Shown piece by piece: positions 1 to 11,071 of a stretch of DNA of 64,000 nt (position 1 is its first letter; each line of letters starts with the position of its first letter). The notes beneath the pieces were generated by a model that was not told the DNA's origin, did not search any database, and saw nothing but the letters and a program-made list of their open reading frames with translations. The translations under genes were made by a program, and so were the position numbers. The stretch comes from Oidiodendron maius Zn. Lineage: Eukaryota > Ascomycota > Leotiomycetes > Myxotrichaceae. The DNA lies in NCBI GenBank assembly GCA_000827325.1, contig KN832880.1, forward strand, positions 972,803-1,036,802, given 5' to 3'.

Positions 1-627
1 CAATTCTTGTGCCGAGTATCTCGTCTCTGGCCTTATTGCCCATATTCTTCCCAATAGCTTGAATTTCAGTAGCAGGTATAATCGTCGATCTCGCTTAGGA
101 GGAAGCACGACGTAGGATGCTAGATCCGTCACCCAGGCGGATACGGCCAACGGAGCAACTATTTACCCTCTTATTTATGACGAATACATGAATGCCAAGT
201 GAATTCCGAGAGAAACATTTTGAGATGTCATTCTGGTTTTTGTCAGCCCGGTGCGAGCAGAGCGCCATTTCTCTTCAATCGTTGTCCTTCTGCCCAACAG
301 TTCCAAGAGTAGCCAAAAAAAAGAGGGTTGAGAGCCATGAAACATCCACTACATTTTCGATTGCAATGGAAGTTTATTCTCGGATATCCCTGATTGGAAA
401 GGAGCGGATGCCAGCAGAGGTGGAATACGTAAGTGTACCTGCCTAAGCTTACCCCGCAAGAACAGCGGCGTGATTAATAAACGAGCACCTGGGATGGATA
501 TGTCCCAGTCTCCCAAAGTTCTATATATGTAAGATTAAGTAACGAGATATGTCGTCCACATTGAAGTACATTTATTTCTAGTTCAGCTTTACTCAAGATA
601 AACGAAGCCTCGGATAACTTGCCCGTC
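1..627. other. left-edge intergenic sequence, nothing recognised
   Basis: Only short overlapping open frames occur on both strands, with no recognisable domain, signal peptide or splice-linked exon chain. The last part is the presumed promoter of the tautomerase gene that follows. Confidence 0.5.
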
Positions 628-1086
628 ATGCCGCTCTGGATCTTTGCCCACAGTCCGAACACATTCTCCGCTGAGGAGAAACAGGGCCTAGCTCGGGAAA
701 TCACTAGGATGTACACGAGATTACAGATCCCTGCGTTTTTTGTCAATGTTCGGTTCTCCGAAATGGACCCATCCACTATGTATATTGGGGGGGAGAGCCA
801 CCTAAACTATACTGCAATTAGTATCTACCATATTGCTGCACAGTTCAAGGAAGAATCCGGCAGGAAGAGGTTTCTAGACAAAGTTGATTCTATTTTAACT
901 CCCAGACTGCGCGAGAAAGGCATGGACTGGGAGTATTTCGTTCAGGAGACGCCTATAGACTTATGGAGAATCAACGGCACTATCCCGCCTGAATTTGGTT
1001 CTGAATTGTGGAAACAGTGGGTTCAGCAGAACAGACCAGTAGAGGGGGATCTGTGTAAGGATCACTCTAAGGGCCTGGTTACATAA
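628..1086 (+). CDS. tautomerase, cis-CaaD-like (malonate semialdehyde decarboxylase/4-OT superfamily)
   Basis: The frame encodes about 152 residues with no intron. The first in-frame ATG at 628 gives Met-Pro-Leu-Trp at the N-terminus; the open frame runs three codons further upstream but has no ATG there. Proteins of this superfamily use the amino-terminal proline (exposed after Met removal) as the catalytic base, so this start fits the chemistry. The length of about 150 residues matches single-chain, two-beta-alpha-beta members such as cis-3-chloroacrylic acid dehalogenase rather than the 60-residue 4-OT subunits. Conserved-looking segments are HSPNTFSAEEKQ near the N-terminus and LWRINGTIPPEFGSE near the C-terminus. 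The natural substrate cannot be told from sequence; fungal members of this group mostly have unknown roles. The gene stands alone without an obvious pathway partner. Confidence 0.82.
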   Translation: MPLWIFAHSPNTFSAEEKQGLAREITRMYTRLQIPAFFVNVRFSEMDPSTMYIGGESHLNYTAISIYHIAAQFKEESGRKRFLDKVDSILTPRLREKGMDWEYFVQETPIDLWRINGTIPPEFGSELWKQWVQQNRPVEGDLCKDHSKGLVT

Positions 1087-2435
1087 CCATGGCATCTACT
1101 AATCGTAAGATCCATGTTATTGCTCTATTGGATGCGCAATATTCCAAAGGCCTGGAGCTTACCAAATATATAGTTCTTGTGAAGGATATTCGCGCATTCG
1201 GATCCGAACGGATGATCTGTATATCCGTAGCGTAGCGAGTGGCGGCGCACTATATATATTGTGTGGTTATATGCAGCTTTAGAACTCCAGATAATACAAC
1301 CGATTCCACACAACACACCAGTATTGAACTCATCCCGATGAACCAGCTCACCCTGTAACCTCTGACAGTTCTGTTTCCCTACCAAGAAGGTACAAGAGAT
1401 ACGTAACACTCACAGTGCTTCTGTGGACGTTCGTAATCACTGCTGAGTAGTGCTGAATAAAGAGTGCGAAGATTGCTCTATTTCTACGAGGTTGTAGCGG
1501 TGAGCCTAGGTTCGTTTCACACTGAATAAATTAACCGATGCTACCGGTTATACATGGTTACAACTTTATACGTGAAGAAGCGGCGCCTCGAAAGTAAAGT
1601 ATAGTTTGTTCCTGCATTAATTTGGCCTTTGTGCTGAAATAGGTAGGCAACAACTCTTTTCGCACTCCTTGCAGTCCCGCCTTTTCTTAGAACATAAAGA
1701 CATGGTGGCAATCCTAAATAGACGACGCCTTTTACGACATCCTTTTCTACTAACTCAATTACGGGTACACTAGAAGGCGAATTGAGTGTCGCTACTTTTT
1801 AGTAAATTATTTTTAGCGGGGTCCATTTCCAGGCACCTGTGGCTGTGCACCTTGCCCGGTTGTACTCCAGATCAACTAAAGCACTATCGAATAGTGCTGG
1901 CCGACCCAAGACTATCACTCCTCCTATGCTAATCGCTTTATATGACCAGCTTGCCACTTAGGCGTCTGCTCCGGTGCTAAGCTTAGGTGGTTCGCTAAGT
2001 CTAGTGGCCGCTTATCATTGCCATAATCAGCCACATTCCTAGGCAAACGTTAGCCACTATGCATGGCGCACGATTTACGTCAAGCCTGTTACATTCCTAT
2101 GCCTATGCGGATTTGCACTGCCTTGAAATAAGGTTAAAGGTAAAGCAAAGCTCTATTAATAGGCTATGCTAGACATATCACATGAAACTCAATAACCCTC
2201 TATTGCTCCACGGAGCTCAGCCATTACGGTAGGTATTTATTTATATCTTTTGGTTAACATTTTTTGGATATATAATGAGTTATAATTCCCTAGGTTAGTA
2301 CAACATTCTGATCAGCATCATCTTCAAATTATCATCGCGCTTCTCATCCGCTCTTCTTCTCCTTACCAATACTGTAGTATTGCCCTCTGATTACTCACCA
2401 TTTCCTTACCCCACCTTATCTATCCTACGTCCATC
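1087..2435. other. intergenic, nothing recognised
   Basis: There is no credible coding frame. The sequence just before 2436 has a pyrimidine-rich stretch and AT-rich patches such as one near 2270, as expected of a fungal promoter. A short cluster of related GCTAAG/CTAAGTCTAG words lies near 1970-2010 but is too weak to call a repeat family. Confidence 0.5.
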
Positions 2436-2729
2436 ATGCATTTTTCTGTACAACAGATAACTACCCTAGCAATAGCTCTCCTGTCTATGCAAACCATTGC
2501 CTCTAGCGTCAAAGCGGAGGAAGGAGGCCGATACAAACGAGGCTATGCTACTAGTAGCATCAAAGTATCCCGCATCCATACCCGTGACTTTGAGCCTGCT
2601 CTCTACAAGCCTGCAATTACTGTCCGCACTGACGAGGTCCTTGATGAAATTGATGAAGTCCTAGGAACAGGAGAAGAGTCAGTAAAGAGTTTTACCCAGA
2701 AGGGAGGGAAGAAAAAGACAGGGCATTAA
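2436..2729 (+). CDS. small secreted protein candidate, cysteine-free
   Basis: This is a 97-residue frame with an ATG preceded by a CT-rich leader. The first 27 residues look like a signal peptide: a polar start, then a hydrophobic core (TTLAIALLSMQTIASS) and an Ala-rich cleavage region ending ...VKA before EEGG. A dibasic KR in RYKRGY about eight residues later could be a Kex2 processing site. The mature part is charged, rich in Asp/Glu and Lys, contains no cysteine, and ends in a Lys-rich tail. I do not recognise a family. It could be a secreted peptide precursor or an effector-like protein, or a chance frame; the signal peptide is the main support. Confidence 0.45.
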   Translation: MHFSVQQITTLAIALLSMQTIASSVKAEEGGRYKRGYATSSIKVSRIHTRDFEPALYKPAITVRTDEVLDEIDEVLGTGEESVKSFTQKGGKKKTGH

Positions 2730-5375
2730 GTAGTTGTAGGGGTCACAATCTACGCCGTGAAAAGGAAGGATGGAATATTAGTTCCGCAGTACTTTATTTT
2801 GTTTTGGATCTTGTTTTGTTTAAGCGTTCTACAAAAAGTCTAGGCAGTGGCGACATATGCTATTACTATCTTCCCCCTAGAATATTTGTACATTCTTCAC
2901 TTCTGTAACAAATGTTGCGTTGCGGTCGTCGAGGTCTCCGTGCTGCTCTACGATCGTTGCTGACACGAAAGCGCTGACTTTGGCGGGTTGGAAAAGGAGG
3001 AAGAAGGATAGGAGAAGTGATAAGAGGGCAACCGCCCGATACTGCCCTCCGCCAGTACCTCCCTGTTACAGGTATCTGCAAAGCCACACAAGCCATAATC
3101 CTACCCCGCAGTCTATAAAAAAAGTTAACTAAATTCGCCTTCCACTACAATACTACAGTATACTGTACAGTAGCAACAGGACGCGGATTAATTTTTATCT
3201 GCACATGGTACGGTGCTGTGCCTGGATGATTTTGTTGCACATCGCAGTATCGGCCGGTATGCCGTGATTCCTTCCGTTAAGTTACAGATTGTAAATCAGC
3301 TAGCCGTTTAGTCCCCTGTCCTACGTGCCTCGCTTCGATATTTGACAGTGCATACATTATGAGTGGCCAAGAATAAAATAATTGAGGTCCGGACTGACAC
3401 CAGTTTCGACTCTTACTGTGAATGCGTTAAACTCATTTGAATTCCATAAGATATCTCTGGTAGCAACATGTTAAACTACAAATCTTTCTATATTTCTACG
3501 TGTATTTGGATCGGCGCTGCTGAAAGGCATTTTGCCAAATTCAGACGACGTCATTGTCCTTCAAGACAGAACGAAATGTGCGAGGGTGGACTTCGGTCGC
3601 AGTCGTGGGAGTCCTATGGCTGCTCGGCTTGTCGCCTAAGGCAAACGCATCATCCAGATAGATGTGAGGATATCTATTGTATGCAGACCATCACGCTTTG
3701 TGATTCCTAACTACTCTAACTAGGGGAGTGTTCTCTTCTATTCACACATAAAGGATCTCTAGAGCGCAAAAACACGAACCTTGGCAAACCCTTTACTTTT
3801 TGATCCTAGTACAGTTACATCGGAGAAGTTTCCTCTACGCCGTGTCTGAGCACAAGATTTCGCCTCTGTGATTTCGATGCCTCCGGGGGGACAAACTTTT
3901 CGCCGCACACTCCAGGAGAAAGTCTACCATAGGCCGCTGGAATTACAATGGGCGGAATGGCAGCTCCTTCAAGTCGATATCCTTGTCCAACATCTGCCTC
4001 ACAACCTCTCGAACCTGTTCTCTCACATGATCGCTCACACATACTATATCCAGTCGTCAGTCACGAACGCCGTCTATTCATCCCCAGACTCACATGAGAT
4101 CACACTTCGCCCCTTTCTCCCTCATGCCGAAGGCAGATGGGATTTACTAGAAACTACTTCTCCTTCCAGATGCAGATTGCATTATGCTAGGAATCATTCG
4201 CATCATTCTGGGAAGTATTCATCTCATTCCAGGAAGCATCCGCATCATGCTGAAGGCAGATGGAAAGGAGAAACTTTACATTCTAATATCTCGAGGGATG
4301 AGGTCACAGGTACGCAGATTGTAGCTAGGAATTAAGGTGAAATTTAGCTATATTGACTATTGAGTGATGCAGAGACAACTAAGGTTAAAAAAAAATAAAG
4401 GTATATGCAGGAGAACTACAGCCCTATACTTGATGCCACGGACTCAATTGAGTCACTAGATAGGCTCCCACATAGTTACCTTACAGGCACCAGCGGACAG
4501 CCTAGTAGGCAACCATGTCGCACATGTAGCATGTACTTGAAGCCTTAGGACTCAATCAGTATAATAGCATATTCTTAATCTCTTACGAGACCCGGTTAAG
4601 TTTATTTTATTTTATACTAGTTATAATTACACAAGATAAAATATATATTTACCAGCTTGTATAGTTAAAAAGAGCTGAATGATGGAATAGTGCATAATTG
4701 AACCTTATCTACAGATCCTATAGAGGTCGATAGCTGATAATATACTGGATGAATAGTTTGTAAGTGATCCTATATACTATATATTACAGTTTAGCAGATA
4801 GATTTCGAGAAACTAGGTAATGGAATAGACTGTAAGAAATATATTACCCCATATTTTAAGTTCTGCTGAGGTAGATGGCTAATGATATATTGAATAATTG
4901 GGCAGGATGTAAATAATACTATATGTTCTGCAATCATAGAGTCTGCCTGGATGGCGCAGTGGTCATGCACTCGGAGGTAAAATAGTATGTAAGCGATATG
5001 ATACTCTATTTTCGTAGGTTTTAATTGTACTTAACCAATTTTGTGAAGTAAGCTGAAACCAAAGCTCGAAAGACGAAATTTTTGGGTCATTGGTCTATAC
5101 GAAGTGGAATCAGACGAGCTGTAAAGGTCCTGTGGAATAGTAGAGTGCTGGGTTCTGTGGATACATCGTGGATTTGACTGTGCTGGAGGAAACTCATTAA
5201 GCTTCTGTCTCCGACGTAGTGATATCCCATTGACAATGAACAAATGTTGAGACTGTGGAGAGTAGGTTGAAGTGAAATATGCCCGTGATATTCAAATATT
5301 CTCGTTAATATTTATCCGCTTACGAATGCAGACCAAATTAGAGGTCTAGGTTCCATATTTAATATTATTTCTCGC
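2730..5375. other. intergenic, degenerate and AT-rich, no gene recognised
   Basis: Several open frames of 60-155 codons occur but overlap on opposite strands and show no domain. A His/Ser-rich plus-strand frame near 3870-4335 comes from locally repetitive DNA. From about 4560 to 5000 the sequence is very AT-rich with diverged internal similarity, as in an old repeat remnant. Confidence 0.45.
4121..4275. repeat. imperfect local repeats
   Basis: A 20-bp unit containing GAAGGCAGATGG occurs at 4121-4140 and again at 4243-4263. Between them are several partial copies of CATTC...GGAAGxATxC words. The array is too irregular to be a clean minisatellite. Confidence 0.55.
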
Positions 5376-5479
5376 ACAGTACCCAGACATGCACATAACA
5401 CGGCTTATCCGGCGTCCCAGCTTTTGGACAATCAAATTGGTAATGTATATCTAAGCTGGGTTTCGAGCAAGGACAGTGA
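5376..5479 (-). repeat. degraded duplicate of part of a BBE-like exon
   Basis: The sequence from the word ACAGTACCCAGACATGCAC onward matches 6419-6542, inside exon 4 of the adjacent flavoenzyme gene. There are scattered substitutions and a gap of about 17 nt. In the gene this segment encodes the part ending ...QKLGQLITRVACMSGYC; the copy has in-frame stops and cannot be coding. It lies about 80 bp beyond the end of the parent gene and in the same orientation. Confidence 0.8.
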
Positions 5480-5557
5480 TTGCTGATACCCTCAAAGATA
5501 TTTTATATGCCACATCTTTCACCGTATATATATGCACCATCGTTGTGTCTCGAATGT

Positions 5558-7533
5558 CTATAACTTAAAGTACCCCGGCTGTAACCTTGTAAAGATACCC
5601 CCTGGGTCATACCTGCTCTGAATATCTTGCAGTCGCTTCTTATTCTTCTCTCCATAACCTGCAAAAACATCGCGGCCGCCCTTCGCATAATTTTGATAGA
5701 TATACCGGTGATACATTCCCATTTCTGTTGCAACCGCAACGGCTCTGGCTATGATATTGTCAGCAGTGCCATGGACAACTTCGTCGTCACGACGATCCTG
5801 CCATGCTATTGCTATGCTAAACACTGATAATTTAAGCGTCAGCACTAAGATTCTTACTGCATAATACAGGTAGAAGGATATTTACAAAATAGCGGTTCCT
5901 CTTGATCATTTAATCCTAGAGCGTTGCCTCCATTCTTTGAGAAATGGCCGATTTCGTCCTTGCTGATAAGTTGCATGACCATGCAAGGCACAATATCGGC
6001 CACATTACGGATTGGATCTATTTCGGAAATGAAAATGTTGAACAATTTTGACATCAGTGTTGCGTTGACATAGAATGTTACGGCATCCCAAACTTGCCTA
6101 TTACAGGTTAGCCGCTTTGATATAAACTAGGAGATGTTGTATATACCGTGATCCCACGGGACTCGTAGAGCTAACCTCCTCGGCAATTTGTGACATGTTG
6201 GCGATTCGGTTGGTCGAATATATATGCTTCAGCTCCTTCGTATAATCGTTAAATATCGGAGGGTTCAACTCTGGCTTTCCGTAGGCGAGGGCCACACCAG
6301 AGCCGTAAACTTTGATATGGGGCATAAGAAATGCAAAGCAATAGAACTGAGCTAAAGGATCAGATTGACTGTCTAGGGACAATTTTTCAATAGCTTGCGC
6401 AATTGAGTCAAATGTGGTACAGTACCCAGACATGCACGCAACACGGGTTATCAATTGTCCTAGCTTTTGGACAAAGTAGCTTGGCGTCCAGTCAAATTTG
6501 TGATGTATATCCAAGGCGGATTTTCGAGCATGTACGTCACTGAGGAGGAAATAGTTCTGACCTCCCCAGATCTCTCCTTGAGGATAAGTGTCCAGGTCGA
6601 ATCGAGTAACGATGCCAAAGTTATTTCCACCTCCCCGAAGCGCGAAATAGAGATCGGGATGTGACGCATAGTTTATATCTATGATAGATCCATTTGCGAG
6701 GACAACCTGCAGCTTCAAATTTAGTTATCTGTGCAGTATCCTTTCGATCGAGGCTGAAATAATGTTCCTAGGTGCAAGGTACCACCAATTCGATAGTCAA
6801 GAGAAATCACCTTGTTTGGTACTTACTGCGAAGTTCCTAACATTATCAAGAGCCCACCCATATCTACGGGATATAAATGATATACCACCAATTATGAGGT
6901 TAGCACTAATCCTCATCTATAGGTCTCTCCGTAACTTACCTCCAAGAATAAATCCTCCAACACCCACATTGCTATCACGACCCCCGACAACAATAAGACC
7001 CATCGGTTCCAGTATTTTATAGACCTCGCCCCATCGTGCGCCAGGGCCGACGGAGGTAGTCAATTTATCTTCAGAGACTTCTACGCTATTCATATAATGC
7101 AAATCAATAGTAATACCCTGATGTGCATTTGACCCTCCTGCAAACCTACAGTGGCCGCCGCTTTTGACCGCGAATATGCAATTATACTCCTTGATAACTT
7201 TCACAGCTTCAGAAACCTCTCCGGCTGTAGTTGGCTGAATCACGCATGCGGGGACAACCTCCCGTTGCTGTGCTGAGAAGAGCGATGCGGTAAAATTTTC
7301 TGGCTGCCTTTTATAGTACGATTTCTCCCCAAGGATGTTGACAAGTGCAGTGCACTAATACTTGCGTTAGCAACCAGTCTCAAATAGGAATTCGGCGCTC
7401 TCACAGCATTATGGCAACCTCGGGCGTCACTTCCTTCGCCAAATGAAATCTGATAGTCCACTTCCGCATTTACATGCGCACGGATAACTGAGCTCAACAA
7501 TGCACCTGCGATGAGACGATGCGAAAATAACAT
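5558..7533 (-). CDS. secreted FAD-linked oxidoreductase, berberine-bridge-enzyme-like; one exon lacks a normal acceptor
   Basis: Six exons fit: 7533-7405, 7354-6940, 6888-6827, 6706-6147, 6097-5886 and 5823-5558, totalling 547 residues. The start at 7533 gives a signal peptide (MLFSHRLIAGALLSSVIRAHVNA). The FAD_binding_4 domain follows, with VKSGGH carrying the histidine expected to bind FAD covalently, then GPGARWGEVY, then RGGGNNFGIVTRFDL. The C-terminus has the BBE domain signature YQNYAKGGRDVF...RLQDIQSRYDPGGIF. BBE-like enzymes oxidise sugars or make oxidative ring closures outside the cell or in secondary metabolism. Five introns have normal GT...AG ends and CTAAC-like branch points except the second, whose expected acceptor reads TTG instead of AG directly before the conserved GGISFIS segment. 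The gene may therefore be mis-spliced or decaying. Confidence 0.85.
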
Positions 7534-7753
7534 ATCGACTACAAGAGAGTCTAGATCAAGGGAGGAAACAGAGTTGAAAATGAATGATGGGGGATCTCGC
7601 GACTGCAACGTTACACAGTCTAGTTGCTCAGAACAACTAGAACATCAGTTGACTAGCACACAGGCTTCAAACTTAAAGATGGTCGTTGTCTAAGTTTTTG
7701 AGCTCATTTGCTTTCTCAGCGCTAGCTTTAGTGCTTACTACTATTCCCCTCTT
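7534..7753. other. promoter side of the BBE-like gene
   Basis: This short upstream stretch on the start side of the flavoenzyme has no recognised gene and leads directly into the inverted-repeat element. Confidence 0.4.
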
Positions 7754-8189
7754 AATAATTGTATACTTGTTATGTTGGATAAGTAAGCGTACACCCTGCT
7801 TTTCGCTTCTAGGACCCTCTATGTATATTATTGGTGAAGACCCCCTGAAGCGAAGAGCAGGGTGTACACTTATTTATCTAACATACTAAGTATACTCCAC
7901 TTTGTAGCTCAGCTCACTCTTACAGCGCGGTGCAATACAATACAGTATGTTTGAATACAGTCCCTACAAAAATCATCTAACCGAGCTAGTCAGAGAGCGC
8001 AGATTTAATTTCTGACCAATTATATCGTTCATCTAATTTTAGGGGCTATTTAGACTTGTTGCATCCCACTGTAACTATTATGAGGTTAGTTAGGATCCAT
8101 GCGTCCTATCGTCGCTTAGGAAATTTGCTTTATTTGCTTTTCTAAGTTAGGCTGCCTTAGCCACAGAAAGTGGAGTATGTACAATTATT
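7754..8189. mobile_element. fold-back / MITE-like element
   Basis: The ends are inverted repeats: AATAATTGTATACTT at 7754 matches the complement of the right end, which reads AATAATTGTACATACTCC. Inside, a second inverted repeat of about 50 bp pairs 7762-7810 (containing GTACACCCTGCTTTTCGCTTC) with 7845-7897. A third word, ATACTCCACTTT near 7896, pairs with AAAGTGGAGTAT near 8168. There is no transposase. A target-site duplication is not obvious, so the exact borders are uncertain. Confidence 0.6.
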
Positions 8190-8192
8190 TTT

Positions 8193-8204
8193 GGGGGGGG
8201 GGGG
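8193..8204. repeat. poly-G run (12 G)
   Basis: An uninterrupted run of twelve G lies immediately outside the right end of the fold-back element. Confidence 0.95.
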
Positions 8205-9275
8205 AGTCTTCGTAACCGTTTCAAGTCACTTCTCGTTACAAGCACCCGTATAGAGTTGCAAAATTCTGCTCGGGTGACAATTTACTGTGTCATTCAGATC
8301 CACTGCTTGGAGATCGGTTACTTTGTAATGACCGTCTCCGAATTGGGCAAAGCCTTGTTGAAGGCCGCGGTAGTTCGAGTAGCCGGATATAAAATTGAGA
8401 AAGTTGAGCATATTGATTTTCCCCTTCTATAGAATCTCACCCAATAAATCTGTTGGCCCAAATTCGAGTTGAAAAACTCCATTAAAACCCTTCAAGTTAC
8501 GAGAAACCTAGCAATGCGGGGAATTGATCGCTCTGGGCTATAGAGTTCTCTTTTAGTTTCAGCAACCAACCGCCCTTCCGCATGAAGTTTCCGCCACTTT
8601 CGTGCCGTAATGGGACTACCACAGTTAGGACCGTCAATAGTCGCTGCGTATATCCCCAGGCTATCAGACTCTACGGATCTATTTGGACACCATGAATGTC
8701 GATACGCTCGCCCTAGTCAAGCACACCTGCAGTATTAACCCCCAAGTTCAAGGCCTCCCGTTCTGCGGCATATCATGCTCGGTTAAAAGAGATTAAAAGA
8801 TGTGAGACGAAGATAAATGTATATATATTAGTTTAATTTGAATTTATTATTTATAAATACGACTTAATAAAATAAATCAAAAATCAAATGGCATTATTTA
8901 ACTCAACATAGCGGTAATACGTAATACTCTATTGTAATGTTACATACCTATTATTATATGCAGAGCAGTAGACTCTACTGCCGATAACAGTTAGTGCTCT
9001 ATTTAGAGCTAGTTCGTCAATAGACTAGAAGGCGAAGATTCACAGAAAGAGTTAAGCAAGACGCATGTATCACAGCCCTAGTCTAATCGAGATTCAAATT
9101 CTAGATAAGATAAATGGAATTTTGATGATAGATAATGACGAGGAAATAATGACTAGTATGAGATACCTTAAACCCTTCCTCAGGTATATACCTGCCCAGA
9201 CTCGATGCTAAAATCTAGCATTGCCTAAACTGTCTCCTCCAGGTAGAATACATTATGTAAACTACGCGTGATGTT
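8205..9275. other. intergenic, AT-rich, nothing recognised
   Basis: This is the downstream side of the GH5 gene. The segment 8810-8960 is strongly AT-rich. No frame with a recognisable domain or signal peptide was seen. Confidence 0.5.
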
Positions 9276-11071
9276 TTATAGGCACTGAGAAAAGTCTATA
9301 GCAAGTTAGAGTTTGGGTCATCCGGGGGAGTAGTCACTCACAAGGATTCCAGACTATGCAGGTGGTGCCAGCAACGCACTGTCTCTGATTGTCAGCGATA
9401 TCTAATGTTTAGAATAATTTGTTGGATTTTCCTTTCGTTGACTTACAATGGTACTACCAGTCCACTCTCGTCCCCCGCACTGGCCCCATTGAGCCACAGT
9501 GGTGCTAGCTGCACTTGTGGTCGATGATGCAACAGAAGTGGTCGATCGACTTGTTGAAACAATACTGGTAGTCACAGTAGCAAAAGTTGAAGCCGTAGTC
9601 AAAGCCCGAGTGCCGGTAGAGGTAGAGGCTAAAGCTGATGTAGATGGCGCCACAGAAGTTGCTGTAGCGAGGCAAGAGCTAATCATAGGCTGGAGGACTC
9701 CCGTAACACCAGAAGAGTATCTCCAGTCACTCCAATCATGACTCAATAATCCTGATCATATAATTAGTTAAAAGTAGAAGGGTTTGTAATGAAAGTAGTT
9801 TGTAAATCAAATACTCACCCCAAGTCTCGTCGTAATCTAATGTTCCAGATCTAATGTAGTAACTCCCCGCAATAACCCAAATCATCCATCCTGCATGATG
9901 GCTAGGGAGATATGAGGCAAGGCATGTGACATATGTGCTTGAGTAACCGCTACTATCCTGCTCAAAGCCCCATTCCGTCATTACCACGGGTAGGATATTT
10001 TTGATGCTAGTATTTGCTCTGTCCAATGCATCAAATCCATAACCGTAGAGCTCCTGCTGGAAAGATGAACAGTCAGATGTTCCAGTCTCATAATTGTGCA
10101 GCTCTAACACAATCTTGTCTTTGTAAGCAAAGCTCGATTTGTCGAAGACCTCTCCGCCCCCCAGAGATGATGCTAGGGGAAGAGGTGAATCATCTGTATC
10201 ATAATTCAGACCCGAGAAGAAGATAAGGATGTCTGGATTTGCGGCGTTAATGATGTCAGCGGCAGCGACCATATTTGAGTACCAGTCCTTCCAGCCGTAG
10301 CTGTCGGCTTCCAGTGTCGAGTTGTCTGCTGGAGTTCGCAGCTCATTGCGCATGCCGATGCTGATTAGGTTACCCCATGATGCCCCCTGGAGTAATTTGA
10401 GTTCTCTGCCTGCAAACCTAAGTTTAATTTAACTCACGCGTGTGACCATATACTCTAAACCCCTTTTCCAATTCCCGACGTTGAAATATGTGTCGCCAAA
10501 CCATGCATTTCCGTCCGTCTCAGAGCAGCACCACATTGCCTTGGATATATGATTGTCAAGGTGCACATAGATACCTTGCTTCAAGCATTCTTTTGCAATC
10601 GCATCAAATACCTGTAAATATTTTAGCTAGGACCTCAGCCTTGGGAGAAGGGAGTTTCTGTACCTGGAGCCTTGTGGTAGATGAGTTAAAGCTAGGATTG
10701 TTACTCAGTACATCATTGTATACAGAGGCACCGCTGGATCCTAGGACATTATTAAACGACGTTTCTAAAGTAACGTCTCCCCCGTTGTAAATATCATCAA
10801 TCATTTCAATGGCAAATGTGAGACGAATGACATTCATGCCCAGGCTCTTGATCATCCCCACAATCGTTTCAATTGACTGGTATTGAAGTCCTTCTGGAAT
10901 CATGGTATCCGCCGCACCTGGCCAGTTGACTCCAGCATAGGTCAACACATTTCCAGTGGAGTCCTGGATCCATCGTCCTGAAGTTTTCAAAGGGACATGT
11001 GGCCATGACACCACACCGGAAAGAAGGAAGGTGGCCTCGATGAAGGCTAATAGAATCGTTGAGAAACGCAT
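9276..11071 (-). CDS. GH5 endo-glucanase-like protein with C-terminal CBM1
   Basis: Six exons fit: 11071-10664, 10611-10438, 10386-9819, 9751-9447, 9378-9342 and 9295-9276, giving 503 residues. The start at 11071 gives a signal peptide (MRFSTILLAFIEATFLLSGVVS). The GH5 domain has TYAGVNWPG near its start, YVHLDNHISKAMWCC, the acid/base Glu209 in IGMRNELRTP and the nucleophile Glu332 in VVMTEWGFEQD. A Ser/Thr-rich linker follows, then a CBM1 with WGQCGGREWTG, CVAGTTC and a final NPYFSQCL. That last motif is only completed by the 20-nt last exon. The protein is predicted to be secreted and to cut beta-1,4-glucan or mannan-type polymers while bound to cellulose. Substrate specificity inside GH5 cannot be set from motifs alone. 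Confidence 0.92.

Noticed and set aside
3868-4335. 155-codon His/Ser-rich plus-strand frame
   Set aside because: The composition follows directly from the local imperfect repeats; it overlaps an opposite-strand frame and has no domain.
4944-4990. tRNA- or SINE-like segment with a perfect A-box-like word (TGGCGCAGTGG)
   Set aside because: There is no B box (GGTTCGA-type) at the right distance and no cloverleaf stems, so a tRNA gene is not supported.
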